Positions 16,218 through 26,112 of a DNA stretch of 57,802 nt are shown here, in pieces. The position numbers and the translations under genes were made by a program. Position 1 is the stretch's first letter; each line of letters opens with the position of its first letter. Under the pieces are notes generated by a model. That model did not search any database, was not told the origin of the DNA, and saw nothing but the letters and a program-made list of their open reading frames with translations. The DNA is from Calothrix brevissima NIES-22 (GTDB lineage Bacteria > Cyanobacteriota > Cyanobacteriia > Cyanobacteriales > Nostocaceae): positions 1 through 57,802 of the forward strand of contig NZ_AP018212.1 of assembly GCF_002367995.1 (NCBI RefSeq), written 5' to 3'.

Positions 16218-16793
16218 ATGTTAGATGAATTTGACACCTCACTGCAAGACGGAGACACTGAACAATCACTTGACTATCAAGACTATCCTGACACTGCATT
16301 TACCCAGGATGAACAAGAAGCTATTAGAAGATTTAAAGCCAAGGAAATTGAAAAGCTTAATCGCAGTCGCGCTGTTCTCAAAGGAATTGAGACCTGTGGC
16401 TGGGGTGTAACTTCCTATTGTTTGGCTAAGTATTTAGTAATAGCTACAGGCTCGTCTGGGCTGCTACCTGCGGTCGCTATTGTGTTGGGAATTAATCAAA
16501 TAGTTAATCGGGATTTATTAGAGTTCTCCGTAAACAAATCTCCAGAAGGATGGGTTTTTACGGACATGGACAAGGCTATCAAATTTATATTTCAAACAAT
16601 ATTTGGATGCTTTATTCTGTGGACTGCTGTAGGCGATTTCTACGCCACATTGCAGCGTTCACATCAGACTTATGAGAATATAAAAGCAACTGTAAAAGAC
16701 TTTAACCGTCTGCCAGCAGATGACAAAACTATTGTTTTTGTAGTCGGTGCATTAGTAGCTGGTGGCGTTGTTTATGCAATCAGCAAAAAATGA
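16218..16793 (+). CDS. Unknown integral membrane protein (191 aa)
   Basis: ATG 16218 is preferred over an upstream TTG that would lie inside a hairpin. The N-terminus is acidic (DEFDTSLQDGDTEQSLDYQDY). At least three hydrophobic segments follow: YLVIATGSSGLLPAVAIVLG, FIFQTIFGCFILWTAVGDF and TIVFVVGALVAGGVVYAIS. Its stop overlaps the ATG of the ATPase gene (ATGA), so the two should be made together, and the membrane protein could be the ATPase's anchor or channel partner. Confidence 0.6.
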   Translation: MLDEFDTSLQDGDTEQSLDYQDYPDTAFTQDEQEAIRRFKAKEIEKLNRSRAVLKGIETCGWGVTSYCLAKYLVIATGSSGLLPAVAIVLGINQIVNRDLLEFSVNKSPEGWVFTDMDKAIKFIFQTIFGCFILWTAVGDFYATLQRSHQTYENIKATVKDFNRLPADDKTIVFVVGALVAGGVVYAISKK

Positions 16794-18292
16794 AAGCTCA
16801 ATTATTGTTAAAAACGGGTGCTTTCATTGGTGTATTTTTAGGGCTGGCAAGTGCCTACTACTATGGACAAACACCGCGCCCTTATCAATTTACTGAAGTG
16901 CAATTTTGTCCTGTAACAGCTAATAATCGCCCAATGAAGCACTATGATGACCCCGCACAATCGCAATCAGCACTCGATAATAAATACTGTCGTTTTAAGT
17001 ACAGATTGCTAACAGAAGTATGGAACTCACGACAGTTTAATGAGCTAGCATCACTTCCCGAAGATGCTTTTATTGTTAAAGATTTAGCGCCATCGGCTAA
17101 CACTAGCTTATGGCTTTTAACTGCACCTGCTCTAGTCTGGATGGGTTATTACTGCTGGGCTGAAAAAGATGAGATTGACAATTCGGAAAGCTTTCAACGC
17201 TTGGAAGATTTCAAGACAATCATTAAACGTCAAGGCTTAGTTACTCGGACTGAGCGCGATTTGCAGTCACATGAATCAGAACGGATTAAGGACAAGCATA
17301 AAAAAGATATAGACAGACGCGCTGACAATCAATTAGTCGAAGAAGGTTATATCTCACTTGATGAGTTACAAACGCAGTACCAGCGACAGGCAGAGCTTGA
17401 AGATTTGCAATTTAATAACACTAAAAAACAGTTCGCAGTTGCTGACTCTGTAGCTGACAAAACCGTTGCTCTTAATATCCGAGATAAAGCTAAAGCTGAC
17501 CAGGAACGCAGCAAGATTGAAGGCAAAACTAAGGATGTGAGTGCAGACAGTAACAGCAATCAATCTGTTAATCAGCAACGAGCAAATGAACTCATACAAG
17601 CGCTCAAGACTCATGAGGACGGCTGGTTGTGGAAGATTATCGACAACCTAACCCCCCTGTGGCTAATCGGTCGTCAGGGGTCAGGTAAAACTTACACAAG
17701 TGCGGCTATAGCTCTTGTAAGAAAGCATTGTTTAGGAATTTCCATCTACTACTTAATTGACCGTCACGCGACTGGAGATAACTCTAAAGCATGGCGATAT
17801 CTTGATACTCAAAACATTGCCGAGTCAGAGCCAGATATAAGCACCGCGCTTGATACTCTCTGTGAGCATTGGCTATTAAGAATTAAGGGTAAAAATGACC
17901 TAGAGCAACCTACTCAGATAATGCCTGAACAAGTGCTGATTGATGAATATACTAACCTGAAATCATTGATTGGTGAACCCGCAGAAAACTTTTATAAACT
18001 GCATCTAACAGACACTAGAAAAGCAAAAGTTTATGTTACTGGTATTACTCATAATGACACGAATTCCAGCTATCCAGAAAAGACACAAGCAATGAGAGAA
18101 GCGGGTACAGTTCTCATTCAAAAATTCTCAGCTAATGGTAAAACACCGCTGCCTAGAGTCAAGATTCTTCGTGGCTTACTTGATGATAATGGAGAGGAAT
18201 TAAAAGATGCAGAGCGTACACTGCCATGCTGGTTTAACCCAGAGGATATTTACAACCACTTCAACGGTAAGCCGATTGATTTTGATGGTTAA
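16790..18292 (+). CDS. Membrane-anchored P-loop ATPase (FtsK/HerA/coupling-protein-like)
   Basis: 500 aa. Two N-terminal hydrophobic segments are visible (residues ~5-25 and ~105-122), then a long charged coiled-coil linker (~130-260). The ATPase core has Walker A IGRQGSGKTYTS (~residue 296) and Walker B VLIDEYTNL (~385), followed by RKAKVYVTGITHND, a sensor-like strand. Two TM helices ahead of an ATPase is the architecture of VirD4/TraD-type coupling proteins. The ATPase domain is short, ~240 residues. Alternatives are a packaging ATPase of a filamentous-phage or plasmid-like element. It closes the 12.8-18.3 kb cluster. Confidence 0.65.
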   Translation: MKAQLLLKTGAFIGVFLGLASAYYYGQTPRPYQFTEVQFCPVTANNRPMKHYDDPAQSQSALDNKYCRFKYRLLTEVWNSRQFNELASLPEDAFIVKDLAPSANTSLWLLTAPALVWMGYYCWAEKDEIDNSESFQRLEDFKTIIKRQGLVTRTERDLQSHESERIKDKHKKDIDRRADNQLVEEGYISLDELQTQYQRQAELEDLQFNNTKKQFAVADSVADKTVALNIRDKAKADQERSKIEGKTKDVSADSNSNQSVNQQRANELIQALKTHEDGWLWKIIDNLTPLWLIGRQGSGKTYTSAAIALVRKHCLGISIYYLIDRHATGDNSKAWRYLDTQNIAESEPDISTALDTLCEHWLLRIKGKNDLEQPTQIMPEQVLIDEYTNLKSLIGEPAENFYKLHLTDTRKAKVYVTGITHNDTNSSYPEKTQAMREAGTVLIQKFSANGKTPLPRVKILRGLLDDNGEELKDAERTLPCWFNPEDIYNHFNGKPIDFDG

Positions 18293-18439
18293 TTGCTGAT
18301 TGGCTAGAAAACTAACTTGCTAATTGTAGCGAACTGCAAACAGAAGGGCGAGATCGCACGCTGCTTCATAGTCTGGTTTCGCCCTGGATGGATAGGACAA
18401 GTGTTAAAAACATGTTAACGATTAGTATTGCAGGGAGAA

Positions 18440-21400
18440 TTACAGTATTCTGTATAGAGGTATTCGATCAATTCCTGTAGTTTTTAGAACTTTTCCGAGA
18501 GTCAAAATTTCTTGTACTGTATTATCATCTATCCAAAGTTCAGTATCAGAAATTTCTAAAGCGTCAAACTCAGATTGATAAAAAATTATTACTTGTCCTC
18601 CATCTGAAGGTCTAACTACAATTTTAATGGGTCTACCGTATTTTTTTATACCTGAAATTACAGTGAAAGTTTCTTCGTACCATTTTTCGCAATTGTATGC
18701 ATCCTTATTACTTAAATAAGCTTTTACATTCTTCTTAGCACGTTCAATGATTGTACGTACATGGTTGAAAGCTTCTAATGAGTTACTTGGAATGTGGTGT
18801 AATGCTTCAACAATTTTTGTCCCTGCCAACATACGTTTAGCTCGCTCAAGTTCTTCAGGTGAATAAATACCCAAACCCGTTAACAAGTCTTGTGGATTAG
18901 GATTAATTAAATTTTCAGCTTCCTCTTGAGTAGCTGTATCCTGCCTTTCTTTCCATTGTTGAAATTTTACTAACTCTTCTTTGGGCGTATTTATTAACTG
19001 TAAAATTTCTTCTTCTGTATAGCCATTTGAGTTATTTACAAGAGCTTGTCTAAATTTAATGTCTGCAATAATTTCTTCGTCACTTCTTAGACGATAGCGT
19101 TTTTCATATAAATCTCCAAAAATTTCCTTCGCCAAATTTTCATTTTCGTGAAACCATAACAAAATTTTAGCGAAAATCTGTTTGTTTTTTTCTGGTCTTT
19201 GCCCTATACCTTCATTCTTGAAAATTTCTTGGACTCTTTCAACGATTTCACTTGCAACTTTTTTTGAATTTAAAGTTTTACCTTCAATATCAAGTTCTAA
19301 TTCTATTGCTAGTAAATTACTTCGCCAATCGGAACCCAACTCTTCTAAAATATCTTTAAGTGTTTCATCAATGTTATCATCTAAAAATAATTCTTTTTTA
19401 TGTTTAAAATCTCCTCTTTGATTTGGTAAAATTGCATAATTATTGAAATAATTTTCAATTTTATTATCAATAATAAAATTGACAAATTTACGTAGCCATT
19501 TCAAAGCGTCTTGCTTTAAATATTCTGTTAACTTTGTAACTTTTTTATTTTCTTCAATATCTTTAAAAATCTTATTAATAAACCACTTATGGCATTCTTC
19601 CCAAATTGTAGATTCCCAATTTTTCAAGATTTTTGGGCTGGGTGTCGCCGGATAAAATTCTTTTGAAACTTTCCAAAAGTTATGACCTTCTTTATGACTG
19701 TCATTAGGAAAGCAAGCAATTAGTTCTAATACTGCTAAATTTATATTTGGGTTATGCTTATCTTTTATTATTTGATTTATAGAATAAATAATATCTTTAA
19801 TGCCTTTGGTTATAGTTAAATGAGAAGTAATAATTTGATTATGCTTTAATTTGGCGCGCCAATCTTCTTGCAATATTTTTAAAATATCTTTAAGTTCTTC
19901 TGGAATATTATTGTCTGACCATAGTTCTTCTTGGGTTTTAAAGTCACCATATTGATTGGGAATAATTGCAAATTTATCTAACAGTTCTTGCTTTTCCGAA
20001 AAAATAAAATCAATTATTTTGTTTAACCATTTAAGGGACTCGTCTTCTGATTTACTAATTCCAATAGCAAGTTGATTTAGATTTTTAAATGATGCTATAT
20101 CCTTAACAAGACTTGTTAAAGTGTAGCGTAAATCTTTTTCCCAAGTAGCGTCTATGATTTCATACCAAAATTCAATATGTTCTCTTTTTGGTAAACGATT
20201 ACTCCAAAGTGCTTTAGCAAATTCCCAAATTGTTGAAATTTTTGATTTTGAAGTATCATAAGGAAATAAAGCATCTTCAAGTTTAATCTTTGGAGTAAGT
20301 GGATTGTCAGTATAGACAATACTAGCGTGCATTAACGCTTTTCTTAAGATTTTTTGAACTTCATTTTTATACCAATCTATTGAAATCCAATCTTTATCTT
20401 TGGGTAAATTAGTGCTGGCAAGTAAATATAAATTTTGCCAACTATTAATTGTAGCGTAGTTTAAAAGTATTAAATATAAAGTAGTACAATCTTGTAATAT
20501 TTTTTTATTGTTACTAATATTCTCTTCTGTTTTATCTGTAAGGAAAACACCATCTCTTGGTTCTGTAGGTTCAAAAAATGGATTATTAATAACAACAGGA
20601 AAATTAAAATTTTCTGTACCAATCAATGGAAAACCAAGAAATATTTTAGGTGTATTATGAGCAAAAGAATTAATGAATATTTGTTTATCTTTAATTGTAA
20701 TTTGAATTGCTATAGTTGTTAAACTATTTGACAAGACAGCAAAACTTAATTTTTCAATTTCCCCATTTATAGATTTATCAAATTCAACAATTCTGATATC
20801 TTTATTCAAGGAGTAAGCTCTTTGTTTTTTATAGAAAACTTCAGAATTGTTTCTTACTATTTTTACACTTTCAATTTTATTTACAAAAATTAGTGTGTAA
20901 GGTAGTGAATTTTCTAAATCATCGAGTCCTATTTTAGCAATACTTCTGCCTTCTTCATCAAGCTTGTATTGAAAACTGGTATTGAAATTGCTAAAATCTA
21001 AACTTTTAACCTTGGGTAAAAAAGATAATTTATATTCTAGATCTTGGAATGAATCATTTATACCTTTAATAAGTTCGGATAGTTCTCTTCCACTCCTATC
21101 AATAGGAAAAGTAACTTTTTGAAAGTAAATTTTTTCGCTTTCTACTTCATTCTTAAAAAAGCCACTTACACTTACTTGTTCTGAAAGTAAATGTGTTGTC
21201 AAAAATCCTGTTCCAAATCTGCCTATTGTTTTAGGGATTTGTGTTCTATCAACTTGTCCCCACTCTTTATCCTCAGAACTAATTTGACGAATCAGTCCTT
21301 CTACATTTGTAGATGTTAAATAACTGTAGTTATGACTAAATTTTATATAATTTGTGGTAAGTTCTATAAAAATTGAAACTAGCTCTTTAGGAAAGTCAAT

Positions 21401-21646
21401 TGCTGCTTTATCATTAGCATTTTGTAAAAGTTCCCAAATCCAACGTCTTTTAGTATTTTCAGTTGATGACATCCTTAAAATCCGCATTTTTTCAAGAATT
21501 TTTTGTGCTGCTAGGCGGTTTAAAGTTGCAACAACAGACCTATTAAAAATAGGCTCATTTTTTAGTTCGTCTAAAGCTTTTTGAGGAATTACACCCTCAT
21601 TTGGCTCATCTTCTGCGCGTGTGTTTAATCCATTTTTATTTGACAT
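18440..21646 (-). CDS. Sacsin/HSP90-like GHKL ATPase protein, possible defence protein
   Basis: 1068 aa, AT-rich gene. The N-terminal region carries the Bergerat ATP-binding signatures: the N-box in WELLQNANDKA (~residue 70) and the glycine motif TIGRFGTGFLTTHLL (~140). The middle ~600 residues are long and helical with repeated WLRKFVNFII / WLNKIIDFIF and GDFK..ELW/LFLDDNI.EELKDIL blocks, suggesting internal duplication. The C-terminal ~100 residues (CEKWYEETFTVISGIKKYG, then IKIVVRPSDGGQVIIFY) resemble the DUF3883-like domain found in restriction-associated proteins. Stand-alone proteins with this N-terminal ATPase are common in defence islands. The role here is inferred from that and from the neighbours. 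Confidence 0.7.
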   Translation of the reverse strand: MSNKNGLNTRAEDEPNEGVIPQKALDELKNEPIFNRSVVATLNRLAAQKILEKMRILRMSSTENTKRRWIWELLQNANDKAAIDFPKELVSIFIELTTNYIKFSHNYSYLTSTNVEGLIRQISSEDKEWGQVDRTQIPKTIGRFGTGFLTTHLLSEQVSVSGFFKNEVESEKIYFQKVTFPIDRSGRELSELIKGINDSFQDLEYKLSFLPKVKSLDFSNFNTSFQYKLDEEGRSIAKIGLDDLENSLPYTLIFVNKIESVKIVRNNSEVFYKKQRAYSLNKDIRIVEFDKSINGEIEKLSFAVLSNSLTTIAIQITIKDKQIFINSFAHNTPKIFLGFPLIGTENFNFPVVINNPFFEPTEPRDGVFLTDKTEENISNNKKILQDCTTLYLILLNYATINSWQNLYLLASTNLPKDKDWISIDWYKNEVQKILRKALMHASIVYTDNPLTPKIKLEDALFPYDTSKSKISTIWEFAKALWSNRLPKREHIEFWYEIIDATWEKDLRYTLTSLVKDIASFKNLNQLAIGISKSEDESLKWLNKIIDFIFSEKQELLDKFAIIPNQYGDFKTQEELWSDNNIPEELKDILKILQEDWRAKLKHNQIITSHLTITKGIKDIIYSINQIIKDKHNPNINLAVLELIACFPNDSHKEGHNFWKVSKEFYPATPSPKILKNWESTIWEECHKWFINKIFKDIEENKKVTKLTEYLKQDALKWLRKFVNFIIDNKIENYFNNYAILPNQRGDFKHKKELFLDDNIDETLKDILEELGSDWRSNLLAIELELDIEGKTLNSKKVASEIVERVQEIFKNEGIGQRPEKNKQIFAKILLWFHENENLAKEIFGDLYEKRYRLRSDEEIIADIKFRQALVNNSNGYTEEEILQLINTPKEELVKFQQWKERQDTATQEEAENLINPNPQDLLTGLGIYSPEELERAKRMLAGTKIVEALHHIPSNSLEAFNHVRTIIERAKKNVKAYLSNKDAYNCEKWYEETFTVISGIKKYGRPIKIVVRPSDGGQVIIFYQSEFDALEISDTELWIDDNTVQEILTLGKVLKTTGIDRIPLYRIL

Positions 21647-21911
21647 ATTGGTAATTTATATAAATATGTTCAAGATTTATTAATTTATAGAAAATCAAAT
21701 ATGACTTAGATATATTTTATAATGATTATCCGAAGGTAATAATAGTGGATATACTTAACAAATAAATTTATTATACAAATCAGCGCTAAAACTAGTATAA
21801 GTCTTAAATATCTCTTGTCTGTTCTAAGTAATCAATGCTGTGTAATGAGATCAAGCGGAATTTAACTAACCGCAACAAATATATCTCTCAAACAGTAAAG
21901 GAAATTGGAAA

Positions 21912-22289
21912 ATGAAACGGAATATTCGGAGCATCCTTATCAGCATTGAAGCAGACAGTGATTTAGACACAAAAAAAAATACACTTCCTGTAAAAATAAC
22001 ATCTTTGACTGAACTATCAAAGCAAGTTTCTCAAGGTGCAGAATTGCCACGAGAAAGCAAAGAAGATTCACATGAGTCTATCACTAATATAGGAACGCCT
22101 TTGCAAACAGACCGCTGGATTTACCGAATAGTGGTCAGCACATTTGCATTAACTATAATATTTTGTATTAGTAGTGCAGTCTTGCTACAGTTTCATGAGA
22201 AAAAAATTCCTGAAGTTATTACTGGGCTAGGAATAGGCGCGCTAGGCGGTTTGGCAGGACTTTTAGCACCTACTTTATCAAAAAAATAG
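21912..22289 (+). CDS. Small membrane protein (125 aa)
   Basis: A soluble N-terminal half rich in Ser, Glu and Thr is followed by two hydrophobic segments (IVVSTFALTIIFCISSAVLL and VITGLGIGALGGLAGLLAPTL). AAAGGAAATTGGAAA precedes the ATG. It lies between the GHKL gene and the AAA_35 kinase-like gene, convergent with the latter (10 bp apart). No family recognised; the Gly-rich second helix is of the type that packs tightly in oligomers. Confidence 0.55.
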   Translation: MKRNIRSILISIEADSDLDTKKNTLPVKITSLTELSKQVSQGAELPRESKEDSHESITNIGTPLQTDRWIYRIVVSTFALTIIFCISSAVLLQFHEKKIPEVITGLGIGALGGLAGLLAPTLSKK

Positions 22290-22299
22290 TTCTTTGAAG

Positions 22300-24375
22300 T
22301 TATGATGCAGTTGCTCTGGGGAATTCAACAATGAACGTAGTTTGATCGGCTGCACTTTCTACATGAATCGAGCCGCCTAAATGTCTGACCATTTTCTGTA
22401 CTAAAGCCATTTCCAATCCTGTACCACTATATGTCCAGGGATCATTTTTTATCAGGCGATAGAATGGCTCAAAAATTCGTGGTAGTTCACTGGCGGGAAT
22501 TTCTAAGCCGGAGTTGTTAATCTTTAGTTGCACTGCATCTGGTGTGAGGCTGGCAGAAACGGTAATTGCTTCGCCGCCTGGGGTATATTTGCAAGCATAG
22601 CTTAAAAGTTCGGTCACTATCCGCTCTAAATCCGTGATATCTGTTTCTATGGGCGGGAGTTGATGGTCAATATTTAGGTGTAATTTTTGTCTTTGGCAAT
22701 GAGTGAGGTCTCGAAAAGACTCAACAATGGTGGGAAGCCAGGTTTGTAAGTTGATGAGGATTAAGGTTTGGGGATCAGGTGGTGTTTGGTGATGGGTAAG
22801 TGTTAGCAAGTCTTTAATTAAGTTACTACCTCTACCACATTCGCTATGGAGTATCTGCAATAGTTGCGGCACTATATCTTGATCTGATAGCCCCTTTAAG
22901 GTAAGCACACTTTCGAGGGTTTGGGCTGCAAGGCTGATGCTAGTTATGGGTGTTCGTAGTTCCTGAGATAGGGTTCTAAGAAAACTGTTGTCCTGGTAGT
23001 TTGTATCTTCTTTAGATTTTAACTTGTCTTTATCACTTTGATAATTTTGATTAGCCTTTAGTTTCTCTAGGTTTTTTCTAATTTCCAATTCTTGGGAAGC
23101 TTTTAGAAAATGATGCTCCTGACCGCTCAAGCGGCTCGAATTTTCTTGATTTTTTGACCAGTTTAAGGCATCTTGTAAAGACTTACCTTGCAAAAGGTAT
23201 GATTCATCCTCATATCTCGATTCTACCCATCCTTTCAATTGTTGAGAATAGGGTCGCACTTTGGCTAATTCTTGGTCAATCCAATTAGAGTTAAAAATTG
23301 ACTTGTAAATGCGGTTATAAACTTTTAATTTCCCCTCATCTTTAACTACTAAACCTGATAACCGCAATTTTATTTGTGCATCATTATCAGTCGATACTAA
23401 TTCGTTGTGTTTTAAAATTTCTTGATAAAGTTCTAACATCTCTGATACATATTGCCTATCGCATAAAATGCGGTCACGTATTGTCCGAAAATGTTCTGGA
23501 ACATCATGTCTTTCCCAGTTCTCTATCATTTGGCTTTGCACAACCCTTGTTAACCACTCTATTCCATTATTTGGAAGTTCTCCTGAATCTTGAGTAATAA
23601 TAAGATGACACACCTTTTGGGTAAGAAACGGTTGCCCACCTGTCCAATGTAAAATTTGTTCTAATATACTTTGGGGATTATTGACCTTCTTCTTCAAACC
23701 TTCAACTAAAGGTGCTGCATTATTTAATTCCAATCCAGCTAGTTCAATTGCTCGCCCAATATTAAATGGTGTGCGCTTTTTATCACTAATCAAATCTGAG
23801 GGTGTTGCCACCCCTAAAAGGGCAAAAGTCAAACGATTATATTCTGAATTTTCAGATCTACGATTGTAAACAGCACGTATAGAAGCAAAAAAATCATTTT
23901 TAAAACTTATATTCGTAAGACTATCAATTTCATCAATAAATATTACTATCTGTTGGGGAATGTATCGCAGTAGTATCTCTTCTAAAAACTCTCCCCATGA
24001 CTGTACTATAGGAATATAATTTCTTTCCTCCAACCAAGAACGCAAGTTAATTTTATCTGCTAGAGCAAAGCGATTAACTAGCTCTCTCATCAAACCACCG
24101 TACCACTTCTGCGACGTTACCTCTTCGCTGCCATCTTGGGTGCCAATAAGTGTAATATCAATGGCAGCACAGGCAATCTTTTCATTTTGCAACTTTTGCA
24201 TCACTCGTACCTTTAGAGAAGACTTCCCCATCTGGCGAGAGTTCAACACATAGCAAAATTCCCCTGCTTTCAAAGCATTGTAAAGATCGTCATCAGCTTT
24301 CCTTCGGACGTAAGTCTGGGCATTAGCAGGTAAACAGCCCCCAACTTGATAATTTGAACTTGATTCGGCATTCAT
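22300..24375 (-). CDS. AAA_35 ATPase fused to a degenerate histidine kinase
   Basis: 691 aa. Residues ~10-330 are an AAA_35 (AAA-like) domain: [16 protein letters not shown] is the Walker A (~45) and [10 protein letters not shown] the Walker B (~147). Residues ~455-690 match HisKA plus HATPase_c, but key positions have changed. The H-box reads TLSQELRTP, with Gln in place of the phospho-acceptor His. The N-box reads [13 protein letters not shown], with Tyr at the usual Asn. The G1 box reads INNSGLEIP, with Asn in place of Asp. The G2 box [11 protein letters not shown] is kept. Autophosphorylation on this His is therefore impossible, so it is likely a signalling scaffold. AAA_35 proteins belong to cyanobacterial ternary conflict systems. 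Confidence 0.8.
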   Translation of the reverse strand: MNAESSSNYQVGGCLPANAQTYVRRKADDDLYNALKAGEFCYVLNSRQMGKSSLKVRVMQKLQNEKIACAAIDITLIGTQDGSEEVTSQKWYGGLMRELVNRFALADKINLRSWLEERNYIPIVQSWGEFLEEILLRYIPQQIVIFIDEIDSLTNISFKNDFFASIRAVYNRRSENSEYNRLTFALLGVATPSDLISDKKRTPFNIGRAIELAGLELNNAAPLVEGLKKKVNNPQSILEQILHWTGGQPFLTQKVCHLIITQDSGELPNNGIEWLTRVVQSQMIENWERHDVPEHFRTIRDRILCDRQYVSEMLELYQEILKHNELVSTDNDAQIKLRLSGLVVKDEGKLKVYNRIYKSIFNSNWIDQELAKVRPYSQQLKGWVESRYEDESYLLQGKSLQDALNWSKNQENSSRLSGQEHHFLKASQELEIRKNLEKLKANQNYQSDKDKLKSKEDTNYQDNSFLRTLSQELRTPITSISLAAQTLESVLTLKGLSDQDIVPQLLQILHSECGRGSNLIKDLLTLTHHQTPPDPQTLILINLQTWLPTIVESFRDLTHCQRQKLHLNIDHQLPPIETDITDLERIVTELLSYACKYTPGGEAITVSASLTPDAVQLKINNSGLEIPASELPRIFEPFYRLIKNDPWTYSGTGLEMALVQKMVRHLGGSIHVESAADQTTFIVEFPRATAS

Positions 24376-24498
24376 ATCAAATTAGGTTAATTGACCTTAG
24401 TATGGTTAATACTGTAGTATGCATCTTCCCAGCGTAATGCACATCACTAAATTTTTTGATGACATATAATTAATTTTATTGGTACCCAAATAGGCTTC

Positions 24499-25797
24499 TT
24501 ACAAACTAGCTCTAAAGCAATAGTCGAAATATTGACGGTACAAATTGCAGGCGATTTTTACCTCATTTCCTACTTGCTGCACTAATCCTAGACGTTGCAA
24601 TTGATATCCCAGCATTGGTTCGAGTTGCACTGTTCCCGATGCTATGACAACTTTTTTTAGCGCCTCTACTAATTCTTGATGCTGTTGCAGCATCCCCCAA
24701 TAGCGTCGTAGGTGATTGCCATAAATTCCCGCTTCCGTAGATGCGTTTTGCAACAGTTCCTCCAAAGTGATTCCATACATCTGGATATGAGAGAAAACCT
24801 GTCCTACTAAATAGGGATGTCCTCCAACCATATCTGTAAGTTGTGTTACCTGTGCTAAATCCCAAGCCAAATCATATTTCTTTGCTAAAATCTGTACCTG
24901 TTCTGGTGTAAACTCTGGCAATTCTAAGGCTACACCTACATTAAACGGAGATTCATTAACATTCATTTTTACGTAGGCTTCCGTAGAATGAATAACTACT
25001 AAGCGTAACTTTTTCCAGATATGGCGAGTTTTCGCATCTTCGTGCCAGGCACGTAGCAGTCCTAAAAACTCTGTTGCTACAGAATAAGGGAAAACTCGCT
25101 CCACTTCATCCAAACTGAGAACTACTGGCGCTTTTAACTGTTTTAATAAATACTGTTCAAAATAAGTATTGCAATTTATCTTACTAGTAGAATACTTCTC
25201 ATCCCAGTAACCCGCTAATTGATTTTGTATTCCCAATCGTTGACCGACGCTGACACAAAACCATTGTAAAAATTTATCCAGGTTACTAAAATGAATTTCT
25301 TCTTCAGCATAATGCAGGTTTAAGCGTACTATTTGATATCCTTTACTCGCTAATTGTGGTAGAACTTTATCCATTAATGAAGTTTTACCCATAAAACCTG
25401 GAGCTTTTATCCGCAGCAAAGCACCAGGTTGGCATAGTGTTTGTTCACAAATTGATTCAATCGGAGGACGTTCAACATAAATAAAATCCTCAATTTTTGA
25501 TTCATCTTCAAAGGTTGCAAAGCTAATTTCCGATGGCAACTTGTTCTCTATTGCAGTTGTATAGTTGCTACAATTTAAATTATGGTCAGCGAGTGCCTTC
25601 CAATCCTGCCCTAACTTGTCACAAATTTCTAGAAAATTTAGATAATCAACGGATTTACCGTTAAGAAAATTACTCACAGTAGCAAGAGAAAGCTTTAATT
25701 CTTCAGCCAAATCTTTTTGGCGTGGATAACCCAAACGTGGTAAAGATGCTTTAAGTTGGTCGATAAACTCTTGACGAATTTTAACTGAGCGCGGCAT
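24499..25797 (-). CDS. HTH-AAA_35 ATPase
   Basis: 432 aa. An N-terminal helix-turn-helix (PRQKDLAEELKLSLATVSNFLNG, residues ~20-45) is followed by an AAA_35 domain. Walker A is IKAPGFMGKTSLMDKV (~128) and Walker B APVVLSLDEVERVF (~218). GGHPYLVGQVFSHI is the typical late helix of this family. It is transcribed in the same direction as the AAA_35-kinase 123 bp downstream, so the two may share a promoter and a function. HTH-AAA_35 proteins are common in Nostocales and are thought to act as sensors that recruit effectors; no effector domain is attached here. Confidence 0.75.
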   Translation of the reverse strand: MPRSVKIRQEFIDQLKASLPRLGYPRQKDLAEELKLSLATVSNFLNGKSVDYLNFLEICDKLGQDWKALADHNLNCSNYTTAIENKLPSEISFATFEDESKIEDFIYVERPPIESICEQTLCQPGALLRIKAPGFMGKTSLMDKVLPQLASKGYQIVRLNLHYAEEEIHFSNLDKFLQWFCVSVGQRLGIQNQLAGYWDEKYSTSKINCNTYFEQYLLKQLKAPVVLSLDEVERVFPYSVATEFLGLLRAWHEDAKTRHIWKKLRLVVIHSTEAYVKMNVNESPFNVGVALELPEFTPEQVQILAKKYDLAWDLAQVTQLTDMVGGHPYLVGQVFSHIQMYGITLEELLQNASTEAGIYGNHLRRYWGMLQQHQELVEALKKVVIASGTVQLEPMLGYQLQRLGLVQQVGNEVKIACNLYRQYFDYCFRASL

Positions 25798-25994
25798 TTC
25801 TGGGTGTTTGTTAGTTATATGCTCAGATTATATATCTGCTTCTTCGCTCTACAGAGCAACTTAGCAATAAGTCAGTTACAAGTCATAAATATATGCTTGA
25901 TATTAGTAGCCAATTGAGAATCTAATGGTTTAGTTTTGATGAGCATTAAGAATAGGAAGTTTATCGGCTTTAGCGGACTAAATCATCAAAACAC

Positions 25995-26105
25995 ATGGGC
26001 TACAGCATCTCCGAAGTAGCAAAGGCAGTTGATTTGTCGGTTGAGGAAGTCACAACAGAGGTGGTAAATTCTCAAACCCACACAGAACAAGATCGTACAG
26101 AGTAA
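25995..26105 (+). pseudogene. Short HTH tail, probable remnant of a Rpn-type nuclease gene
   Basis: A 36-aa frame, MGYSISEVAKAVDLSVEEV followed by a Thr/Gln-rich end. It resembles the C-terminal tail of Rpn/PD-(D/E)XK transposase-family proteins in cyanobacteria (SIEEIAEVTGLSVEEV-like). No N-terminal nuclease domain lies upstream, so it is probably all that is left. Confidence 0.35.
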
Positions 26106-26112
26106 AGTCTTG

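Noticed and set aside
18440-21646. Housekeeping HtpG (HSP90)
   Set aside because: Only the ATP-binding region resembles HSP90; length, helical repeats and C-terminal domain differ.
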